Source: Rhodospirillales bacterium (GTDB taxonomy: Bacteria > Pseudomonadota > Alphaproteobacteria > ATCC43930 > CGMCC-115725). From it: a stretch of 48,119 bases of DNA. The notes below the pieces were generated by a model that did not search any database, was not told the DNA's origin, and saw only the letters and a list, made by a program, of their open reading frames with translations. The position numbers were made by a program, and so were the translations under genes. Below are positions 41,562-48,119 of the stretch, in pieces. The stretch lies in the NCBI GenBank assembly GCA_027315365.1, contig DAHUYF010000004.1, positions 1-48,119 of the forward strand. The letters run 5' to 3'. Within the stretch, counting starts at the first letter, position 1. Each line of letters begins with the position of its first letter.

Positions 41562-42899
41562 ATGGCTCTGAAGGCCGCCCTTCCTGCCGTGGCGCTGCTT
41601 GCCGCGCTCGCCGGCTGCGCGCGCTATGCACCGCTGCCGCTGGAGGGCACGCCGGCTCTCGCCCGGAATCTCGCCGATCTGCGGCACGACGGCGTTACGC
41701 TCGGGACGCCGCTCAGCCTCTCGGACATCGCCCGCCTCGCCGTCGAGAACAACCCCGACCTCCGTGCCGCACGCTACCGTCGCGGCGTCGCCGAGGCGCA
41801 GGTGCTGGAAGCCGGGCTGCTGCCCAATCCCTCCCTCGCCGGCGGCGTCTCGCCCAACATAACCACGCCTCAGGCGACGACCACCGCCTGGTTCGCCGGC
41901 CTCACGCAGGACGTAAAGTCGCTCGTTACCTTGAGCGCCCGGCGCGCGGCCGCGCGCGAGAACGCCCGGCAGGTCGACGCGGCGCTCCTCTGGCAGGAAT
42001 GGCAGGTCATCGCCAAGGCGCGCCTGCTGGCGGTCGATCTGATCGAGGGGACGAAGTATCGCCAGATCGTGGTACGGACGCGGGCGCTGCTGGCGGAGAG
42101 CAACGTCCGCGCGGAGCACGCCGTGCAGGCGGGCAACCTGACCCTGGCCGCGGCGGCACCGGGGGTCGCCGCCCTGCAAGCCACCGAGGCCCAGCTCGAC
42201 GCCATAGACCAGCAGCAGCAATCGCGCCGGCACCAGCTCAACGCCCTGCTCGGCCTGGTGCCGGAGGCGGAGGTGCCGCTCGCCTCGTCCTCCGACCTGC
42301 CGCCGCTCCTTCCCGATCAGGTCAGGCTGCTGCTGCCGCGCCTTGCGGAACAGCGACCCGACCTCGTCGCGCTGCGCCTCGGCTATCGCGCCCAGGAGGC
42401 GACCCTGCGGGGCGCCATTCTGGCTCAGTTTCCGGCGCTAGCGCTCGGCGTGACCGGCGGCATCGACAACACCAACGACTACTATGTCGGCCCCGGGATC
42501 ACCATGGACCTGCCGATTTTCGACCGGAACCAGGGGAACATCGCCATCGCCACCGCCACCCGTCAGCAGCTGCGCGAGGAATACGCCGCCCGCCTCGCCG
42601 CCGCCGCCGGCGAGGTACGGGCAATGCTCGACGAGCTGCCGCTGCTCGAGACGCAGCTCGCGCGGCTGCGCCGCGAGCTCACCGCCGCTACGCGCACGGC
42701 CGAACGCGCCGAGGCCGCGTTCCAGGCCGACAACCTCGACCAGCGCAGCTACGTCGACCTGGTCTCGACCCGCCTCGCCAAGGAGCAGGAGATCGTGACG
42801 ATCGAGCAGTCGCTGCTGGAGCGTCAGGTGGCGATGGCGACGCTCACCGGCGCCGGCATGCCGCCGGTCGCCCTGACGCCGGACGGAGCGCCGTCGTGA
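41562..42899 (+). CDS. Outer-membrane efflux factor (TolC/CusC family lipoprotein)
   Basis: A 445-residue outer membrane factor. The N-terminus is a lipoprotein signal with lipobox LAGC. Two OEP repeats follow: DIARLAVENNPDLRAARYRRG and LLPRLAEQRPDLVALRLGYRA. The protein is mostly long helices with coiled-coil character. It forms the outer channel for the adaptor and RND pump downstream. The ATG at 41562 has GAGG upstream and puts the lipobox at the right distance. Its stop overlaps the adaptor's GTG start (GTGA). Confidence 0.9.
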   Translation: MALKAALPAVALLAALAGCARYAPLPLEGTPALARNLADLRHDGVTLGTPLSLSDIARLAVENNPDLRAARYRRGVAEAQVLEAGLLPNPSLAGGVSPNITTPQATTTAWFAGLTQDVKSLVTLSARRAAARENARQVDAALLWQEWQVIAKARLLAVDLIEGTKYRQIVVRTRALLAESNVRAEHAVQAGNLTLAAAAPGVAALQATEAQLDAIDQQQQSRRHQLNALLGLVPEAEVPLASSSDLPPLLPDQVRLLLPRLAEQRPDLVALRLGYRAQEATLRGAILAQFPALALGVTGGIDNTNDYYVGPGITMDLPIFDRNQGNIAIATATRQQLREEYAARLAAAAGEVRAMLDELPLLETQLARLRRELTAATRTAERAEAAFQADNLDQRSYVDLVSTRLAKEQEIVTIEQSLLERQVAMATLTGAGMPPVALTPDGAPS

Positions 42900-43945
42900 G
42901 GCCGCCGCGGCTGGCGCTTCGGCGCCGCGCCGGCCCGGCGATCGCCGCGGCGCTGCTGCTCGCCGCCGCGCCGGCCCGGGGCGAGCCCAGCGTGCTGGTG
43001 CAGGTGACCCGCCTGGAACAGGGCAGCCTGCCGCAGATCGTCACCGCCTATGGCAGCGTGCAGCCGAATGCCTCGGCGCGGCAAACGATCATGGCGCCGC
43101 TCTCGGCAGTGGTCGGCGAAGTCTATGTGCGGCAGGGCGAGGCCGTCGTAAAGGGCTCCGCCTTGATCCGTCTCCTGCCGAGCCCGAGGACGACCGCGAC
43201 CTATGACCAGGCCCGCTCGGCGTTGGACGTCGCAAAGCAACTCGTGGCACGGACGCGGGAGATGGTCGGTCAGCACCTGGCGACCGGACAGCAGCTTGCG
43301 GATGCGGAGAAATCCGAAGCGGATGCACGCTCGGCGCTCGCCGCTCTCGAGACCCAGGGGGCCGGCGGCCCCGCCATTCTGCGCGCGCCGTTTCGCGCCA
43401 TCGTCATCGGGATCGCGACAAGCCCGGGCGCCATCGTCGCCGAGGGCACCGTTTTGCTCGATCTCGCCCGGCCCGAGGGCCTCGTTCTCCGGGTCGGCGT
43501 CGTTCCGGCCGGCGCCGCGGCGATAAAGCCGGGCGACCCGGTGAAGATCACGCCGATCGGCGACGGCCAGGCGGTTTCCGGAAGGGTGCTGCTGCGCGGG
43601 TCGATGATCGAGGCGGGGAACGGCCTGGTTCCTGTCGACATCTCCGTGCCGGAGGACAAGTTTCTGCCGGGACAGATGGCCGGCGCCGCGATCACGACCG
43701 GCGAGGTGAAGGGCTACGTCGTTCCGCATGAGGCGATCCTGGTCGACGATCGCGGCCAAACCTACGTCGTCCAGGCCGCCCATCTGGTCGCCAAGAAAGT
43801 CACCGTGCGGGTGCTGGCGGCGGATGGCGGCAAGGATGTCGTCGATGGCCCGCTGGATGCGGCGGCGCCGCTGGTTCTGGCGGGCAATCACCAACTCGAA
43901 GACGGGATGAAAGTGCGGATCGCCGATCCGAAGGCCGGACCGTGA
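42896..43945 (+). CDS. RND efflux periplasmic adaptor (membrane fusion protein)
   Basis: A 349-residue adaptor with a signal peptide (about 1-29). Barrel-sandwich and hairpin parts show NASARQTIMAPLSAVVGEVYVRQGEAV and LRAPFRAIVIGIATSPGAIV, flanking a short helical hairpin (about 100-155). A beta-barrel and membrane-proximal domain follow. No Met- or His-rich metal motif was seen, so a copper or silver role is not supported here. The GTG at 42896 has GGAG seven bases upstream. It overlaps both neighbours by four bases. Confidence 0.88.
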   Translation: MRPPRLALRRRAGPAIAAALLLAAAPARGEPSVLVQVTRLEQGSLPQIVTAYGSVQPNASARQTIMAPLSAVVGEVYVRQGEAVVKGSALIRLLPSPRTTATYDQARSALDVAKQLVARTREMVGQHLATGQQLADAEKSEADARSALAALETQGAGGPAILRAPFRAIVIGIATSPGAIVAEGTVLLDLARPEGLVLRVGVVPAGAAAIKPGDPVKITPIGDGQAVSGRVLLRGSMIEAGNGLVPVDISVPEDKFLPGQMAGAAITTGEVKGYVVPHEAILVDDRGQTYVVQAAHLVAKKVTVRVLAADGGKDVVDGPLDAAAPLVLAGNHQLEDGMKVRIADPKAGP

Positions 43946-46900
43946 CCTTCGTCGATTGGCTCGAGCGACACCGCCGTTCGCTGCTGTTCGTCGCCCTCGC
44001 CCTTGCAGCGGCGGGTCTCTTCGCCGGCGTCTCCTTGCCGGTCGGACTCTTCCCGGTCACCAGCTTTCCCCGCATACGCATCGAGATCAACGCCGGCAGC
44101 ATGCCGGCCAAGCAGATGCTCATCGAGGTCACCGAGCCACTCGAAGAAGTCGCCCGCGCGGTTCCCGGCGCCGTCGACGTCGCCTCGACGACGACGCGCG
44201 GCGCGGCGGAGATCTTCGTCGATTTTCCGTGGGGCTCCGACATGACGCGCGCCCGGCTGAGCGTGGACGCCGCTTTCGCGCAGAAGCTGCCGGACCTGCC
44301 GCAGGGAACGAGCTACGATATCATCCAGATGAGCCCGAACGTCATCATGCCGTTCGTATCCTACGCGCTCGTCTCCGACAGCGTGTCGCCGGCCGACCTG
44401 CGTCAACTGGCTCGCTACCAGATCACGCCGCTGCTGACCGGCATTCCCGGCATCAGCCGGGTCGGAGTCCTTGGCGGCCAGACGCCCGAAATTCAGGTTT
44501 CCATCAGCCTGGGGAAGCTGGCGGCGTACGGCCTCGCCCTTGCCGACGTGGCGAAAACCATCGCCGACACGAACGCGGTGACCGCGGTCGGCCGGCTGCA
44601 GGACAACGGCCTGCTTTATCTCGCCGTCAACAACAATGCGTTCACCTCGGTCGCGTCGGTCCGCGACGTTGCCCTGCGCACCGGCAAAGGCGGCGTCGTC
44701 CGCCTCGGAGACATTGCGAAGGTGGATATGGGAGCCGTCCCACAGTGGCTGCTGGTGAATGAAAACGGGCGGCCGGCGGTCACCGTCGACGTCTACCAAC
44801 AGGACAGCGCCGACTCGCTGAGGCTGGCCAAGGAGGTCGCCCGCCAGCTCCAGGGCTTCATGCAGAGCGAGCCAAAATCGATCCGCCTCTACAAATGGTA
44901 CGATCAGACCGAGCTCGTCCGGTCGTCGATCGCCGCGGTGGAAGAGGCGATTCTCATCGGCCTGGGGTTTGCCGCCCTGGTGATCCTGGGGTTCCTGCGC
45001 AACTGGCGCGCCACCCTCATCGCGATGATGATCGTGCCGGCGTCGGTTCTGACCACCGTCCTGCTGCTGTCTCTGCTCGGCATGACGTTCAACATCATGA
45101 CGCTGGGCGGCGTCGCCGCCGCCATCGGCCTGCTCATCGACGATGTCATCGTCATGATCGAACACATCGCCCGCCGCGTCGGCGCGCCCGGAATCGAGCA
45201 CCCGTCGAGGGCGGTTCTCTCGGCCGCGAAGGAATTTCTTCCGCCGCTGTTCGGGTCAAGCCTCGCCACGGTCGTCATCTTCGTGCCGCTCGCCTTCCTG
45301 TCCGGCATCACCGGCGCGTTCTTCAAGTTCCTGTCGCTGACGATGGCGTCCGCCCTGATCATCTCGTTCGTCCTGACCGCGCTGGCGGTGCCCCTGCTGG
45401 CGCGGAGCGTGATCGATTTCGGCAAATTTCGCGACCCCGCCCATGGGCGCGAGACGTGGCTGCGCCGCGCCCACGGCCGGGTTCTGCGCGCGCTCTTCGA
45501 GCGTCCCGTGCTGATCGCGCCGGCGATCGTCGTGCTCGTCGGGGCCGGATACCTTGCCTACGAGCATGTCGGAACCGGCTTTCTGCCGCGGATGGATGAA
45601 GGCGGCTTCGTCCTCGACTATTACTCCTCGCCGGGAACCTCGCTGGCCGAAACCAACCGGGAGCTCGAACAGGTCGAGGCGATCCTCAGGAAGGATCCCT
45701 ACGTCTACACCTATTCGCGCCGCACCGGCGCCGGCCTGGGCGGCGACCTCAAGGAGACCTACCAGGGCGATTTCTTCGTCCGCCTCGCCAGCCCGTCCCG
45801 CCGCCCGCCGATCTGGAAGGTTATGGACGAGATCACCAACCGGATCGCCAACGAGGTGCCGGGCATCAGCTTCGACATCCATCAGCTGCTCGGCGACATG
45901 ATCGGCGATATGGTCGGTCGCCCGCAGCCGATCGTCGTCAAATTGAGCGCCAAGGATCCGGACGTCCTGGCGGACGTGGCCGGCACGGTGGCGGCGGCGA
46001 TCTCGCAGGTGCCGGGCGTCGAGCCGGCCTCGGTGAACAACGGCGTCGTGCCCGCCGGCGATGCGCTGGAGATCCACGTGGATCCGGCGGCGGCGGCGAT
46101 GGAGGGCGTCACGCCGGCCGACGTGAAGGGCCAGGTCTACGACTACCTTCACGGCGCCGTGGTCACCCGCTTCCTCGGCGTGGAGCAGCAGGTCGGCGTC
46201 CGGCTTTGGCTCGATCCGCCGCAGGAAAAAATCTATCGGGCGCAGCTTGGAAAGCTGCCGATACGGTCGCCGGACGGGCGCGTCTTTCCGCTCGAAACCG
46301 TCGCCCGAACGACATTCGCCGCCGGCCAACCCGAGCTGACGCGCGACAATCTCGCGCAGATCGTCGCGGTCACCGCCCAGATCGGCGCCGGGCACGATCT
46401 GGGCTCAACCGTTGCCGCGATGAAAAAAGCGCTGGAGACGCCGGGATTGATCCCCTCCGGGGTCTACTACACGATCGGGGGCGCCTATAAGCAGCAGCAG
46501 ATGGCGGTCAGCGGCATGATCAAGGTCTTCGCCGCCGCGGCCATCGCTGAGATTACCCTGCTGCTGTTTCTCTATGAGCGCTTCTCGATCCCGATCATCA
46601 TCATTCTGAGCTCGCTGATCTCCTCAGGCGCGGTGTTCGTCGGCCTGTGGCTTACCGGCGTCGAGCTCAACATCACGGCGATGATGGGCATGGTGATGAT
46701 CGTCGGCATCGCGACCGAGATGGCGATCTTTCTCGTCTCCGAATACCAGACGCTCGCGCAGACGCTGCCGCCGCGTCAGGCGCTCTGCCGGGCGGCCCTC
46801 GACCGGTTGCGGCCGATCACCATGAGCACGATCGCCATGATCCTGGCCTTGCTGCCGCTCGGCGCGGCGATCAGCGGCTCGGGCGACCAGATGTTGCAGC

Positions 46901-47019
46901 CGCTGGCGATCGCGATCATCGCCGGCGCGATCGTCCAGCTGCCGCTGGTTCTGCTCGTCCTGCCGGTGCTCATCGGCCTCGCGACACGCGGCGGCTCGGA
47001 CAAGGTCGCCACGGATTAG
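43942..47019 (+). CDS. RND efflux pump, inner-membrane permease
   Basis: A 1025-residue RND transporter with 12 helices and two large periplasmic loops. Proton-relay residues are an Asp pair in helix 4, LGGVAAAIGLLIDDVIVMIEHI. In CusA/CzcA pumps this place is usually GAMVDAAIVM, with one Asp. The DD form is the usual HAE-1 drug-pump pattern, while the Cus-style operon order suggests metals, so the substrate class is open. The second half contains IGTATEM-like IVGIATEMAIFLVSEY. The GTG start at 43942 overlaps the adaptor stop by four bases. Its stop is five bases from that of the convergent SYLF gene. Confidence 0.9.
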   Translation: MTFVDWLERHRRSLLFVALALAAAGLFAGVSLPVGLFPVTSFPRIRIEINAGSMPAKQMLIEVTEPLEEVARAVPGAVDVASTTTRGAAEIFVDFPWGSDMTRARLSVDAAFAQKLPDLPQGTSYDIIQMSPNVIMPFVSYALVSDSVSPADLRQLARYQITPLLTGIPGISRVGVLGGQTPEIQVSISLGKLAAYGLALADVAKTIADTNAVTAVGRLQDNGLLYLAVNNNAFTSVASVRDVALRTGKGGVVRLGDIAKVDMGAVPQWLLVNENGRPAVTVDVYQQDSADSLRLAKEVARQLQGFMQSEPKSIRLYKWYDQTELVRSSIAAVEEAILIGLGFAALVILGFLRNWRATLIAMMIVPASVLTTVLLLSLLGMTFNIMTLGGVAAAIGLLIDDVIVMIEHIARRVGAPGIEHPSRAVLSAAKEFLPPLFGSSLATVVIFVPLAFLSGITGAFFKFLSLTMASALIISFVLTALAVPLLARSVIDFGKFRDPAHGRETWLRRAHGRVLRALFERPVLIAPAIVVLVGAGYLAYEHVGTGFLPRMDEGGFVLDYYSSPGTSLAETNRELEQVEAILRKDPYVYTYSRRTGAGLGGDLKETYQGDFFVRLASPSRRPPIWKVMDEITNRIANEVPGISFDIHQLLGDMIGDMVGRPQPIVVKLSAKDPDVLADVAGTVAAAISQVPGVEPASVNNGVVPAGDALEIHVDPAAAAMEGVTPADVKGQVYDYLHGAVVTRFLGVEQQVGVRLWLDPPQEKIYRAQLGKLPIRSPDGRVFPLETVARTTFAAGQPELTRDNLAQIVAVTAQIGAGHDLGSTVAAMKKALETPGLIPSGVYYTIGGAYKQQQMAVSGMIKVFAAAAIAEITLLLFLYERFSIPIIIILSSLISSGAVFVGLWLTGVELNITAMMGMVMIVGIATEMAIFLVSEYQTLAQTLPPRQALCRAALDRLRPITMSTIAMILALLPLGAAISGSGDQMLQPLAIAIIAGAIVQLPLVLLVLPVLIGLATRGGSDKVATD

Positions 47020-47024
47020 ACAGG

Positions 47025-47690
47025 TCAGCCGAGCGCCGCGCGCAACGGATCGGCCTGCGGGTTGCGCACGCCGCCCTGTGCGATCTGCGCCGCATTGACC
47101 GGCTGGCCGTAATAGGATTGGTCGAGGTCGAGGCGCTGCGAGACGTCGCTGCCCGACAGCGTCAGGCCGCCATAGGCGCCCTTGGATTTCGACCACACCA
47201 CGACGTCGGCGCCTTCGAGCTGCGCCTGGGTCGCGGTGTTGAAATCCACCAGCGACAGGCCGCCGGTCGCCTTCAGCGTGAAATTGTTGTTGCGCATCAG
47301 ATTGTCCTCGGCGCGCTGGCTCATCACCAGCATCACCACCGCGCTCTCCTCGGCGCCGAGCTGAAGGCCGAGCGAGACCGAAGAGGTCTCATAGAACGCC
47401 GGGTAGCTCCAGCCCTGCGCGCCGCGCGCCAGCAGCACGCCCTGGCCGCGCGAGCCGCCGATGCCGACGCCGCCCTTGAGCAGGTCGGGAAAGATCAGCA
47501 CCGCTCTGGCGGTCTCCAGCAGATGGGCGGCATTGGCGCCGCCGCTCGCCTTCATGACGCCGACCGTCCCGGCCGCGTCGGTGACCAGCGAGCGCCCGTC
47601 GGCGCGCATCTCGTGCGGCGTGCTGGAACAGCCGGTGAGAACGAGGCCGCCGAATGCCCCCGCGCCGACCAATAGCAACCGTCGATCCAT
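47025..47690 (-). CDS. SYLF (YSC84-type) lipid-binding lipoprotein
   Basis: A 221-residue lipoprotein with a lipobox (LVLTGCSS, Cys21). The SYLF domain (about 60-220) shows AVLIFPDLLKGGVGIGGSRGQGVLLAR, FYETSSVSLGLQLGAEESAVVML and the end region SKGAYGGLTLSGSDVSQR. SYLF domains bind phosphoinositides in eukaryotes; the bacterial role is unclear. The ATG at 47690 has GAGGGAG about nine bases upstream. It is convergent with the RND gene. The 250 bases beyond its start hold no gene that I can see. Confidence 0.88.
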   Translation of the reverse strand: MDRRLLLVGAGAFGGLVLTGCSSTPHEMRADGRSLVTDAAGTVGVMKASGGANAAHLLETARAVLIFPDLLKGGVGIGGSRGQGVLLARGAQGWSYPAFYETSSVSLGLQLGAEESAVVMLVMSQRAEDNLMRNNNFTLKATGGLSLVDFNTATQAQLEGADVVVWSKSKGAYGGLTLSGSDVSQRLDLDQSYYGQPVNAAQIAQGGVRNPQADPLRAALG

Positions 47691-47942
47691 GTGCCGTTAC
47701 TCCCTCGTCTGTGTCCGATTGTCGGGCGGTCTCTCGGGGACGCCGTTGCCGCGCCGGGCCCGCGCAACGGGTTGCCTCGGTCCTCAGAGCCGTCCCGGCG
47801 TCAACGCTTCCGGCAAGACGATCGATCCCGAATCCGCTCGCCGCGGATGCAGGAGCGGCCATTGGACCGCGCTGGCGTCAGCGCGCCGAGATCCGGTGCC
47901 GTCCGGCGGGAACGCGCCGCTGGGAGCGGCGCGGCGGCCATG

Positions 47943-47976
47943 AAAAACCCGCGGGAAACGCAAGTTTCCTGCGGGT
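47943..47976 (-). terminator. Rho-independent terminator of tRNA-Val
   Basis: A 13-pair stem with one mismatch (ACCCGC...GCGGGT outside GGAAAC...GTTTCC) around a four-base loop, followed by TTTTT on the minus strand. It starts five bases past the CCA end of the tRNA. Confidence 0.85.
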
Positions 47977-47981
47977 GTAAG

Positions 47982-48056
47982 TGGTGGGCACGACAGGGAT
48001 TGAACCTGTGACCCCTACCATGTCAAGGTAGTGCTCTCCCGCTGAGCTACGTGCCC
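47982..48056 (-). tRNA. tRNA-Val (anticodon GAC)
   Basis: A 75-base tRNA. The acceptor GGGCACG pairs perfectly with CGTGCCC and is followed by discriminator A and an encoded CCA. The D stem is GCTC/GAGC, the anticodon stem-loop CTACC-TTGACAT-GGTAG gives anticodon GAC for valine, and the T arm is ACAGG-TTCAATC-CCTGT. The gene has its own promoter upstream and a strong terminator downstream. Confidence 0.96.
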
Positions 48057-48070
48057 CCGATGGGGCCTGC

Positions 48071-48099
48071 GATGTAGCCGATTTCGCCGCGCCTGGCAA
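48071..48099 (-). promoter_or_regulatory. Predicted promoter of tRNA-Val
   Basis: Minus-strand TTGCCA (48094-48099) and TACATC (48071-48076) with a 17-base spacer. The -10 ends 14 bases before the mature tRNA 5' end. Confidence 0.55.
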
Positions 48100-48119
48100 G
48101 GCGCGACGAGCGCTTATGC

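Noticed and set aside
41483-42895. In-frame upstream extension of the adaptor gene through the outer-membrane factor gene
   Set aside because: The extension is out of frame with a clear lipoprotein gene and is Arg/Pro-rich; the adaptor begins at the GTG at 42896 with a signal peptide.
1-48119. Mobile elements and CRISPR arrays
   Set aside because: No transposase, integrase or phage gene, no terminal inverted repeats with target duplications, and no regularly spaced direct repeats were seen.

Overview
The window is GC-rich, densely packed chromosomal DNA from an alphaproteobacterium. Pointers are the four-gene ligase-associated repair set, a three-gene glycolate oxidase, a phasin, an alpha-type ribosomal protein L36 and the general codon bias; the order cannot be fixed from sequence alone. 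No insertion sequence, prophage, integrase or CRISPR array was seen. The DNA looks like ordinary chromosome with a metal/efflux-flavoured segment at the right end.

Left part (1-9.1 kb): a DNA repair module made of an ATP-dependent ligase, an MBL-fold exonuclease, an Lhr-like DEXH helicase and the phosphoesterase PdeM. It is split by an MFS transporter, a GST and a phasin. The transporter lies only 10 bases ahead of the exonuclease on the same strand. Next (9.1-11.9 kb) is a nitric-oxide module: NsrR-NnrS on one strand, and a group III truncated hemoglobin plus a four-helix membrane protein on the other, around a 23-bp dyad that covers both predicted promoters. It is followed by a ClC channel with a divergent MarR regulator (11.9-14.3 kb), panC, a creatininase-family enzyme, and a DUF1501/DUF1800/TPR group.

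Middle part (19.4-29.6 kb): a GT2 glycosyltransferase overlapping a TVP38/DedA protein, a ClpP paralogue with Asn in place of the catalytic Asp, glcDEF, rpmJ (L36, only 41 codons, with promoter and terminator), a SAM methyltransferase, the alanine aminotransferase alaC, an OsmC-family protein and a small membrane protein. From 29.6 to 35.6 kb lie an orphan branched-chain-type binding protein, a DUF4239 membrane protein, a VOC/GST pair, a small protein with two AT-hooks, an unrecognised 375-residue protein and a Sel1-type secreted protein.

Right part (35.7-47.7 kb): a PadR-DoxX-multicopper oxidase-ChrA operon and a two-component system divergent from an outer-membrane factor/adaptor/RND efflux operon, then a SYLF lipoprotein. 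The window ends with tRNA-Val(GAC), which has its own promoter and a strong terminator. The best candidates for something new are the AT-hook/unknown-protein pair, the hemoglobin/membrane-protein pair, the Ser-His-Asn ClpP, the PadR-DoxX-oxidase-ChrA operon, and a structured 61-bp intergenic repeat present in two copies.
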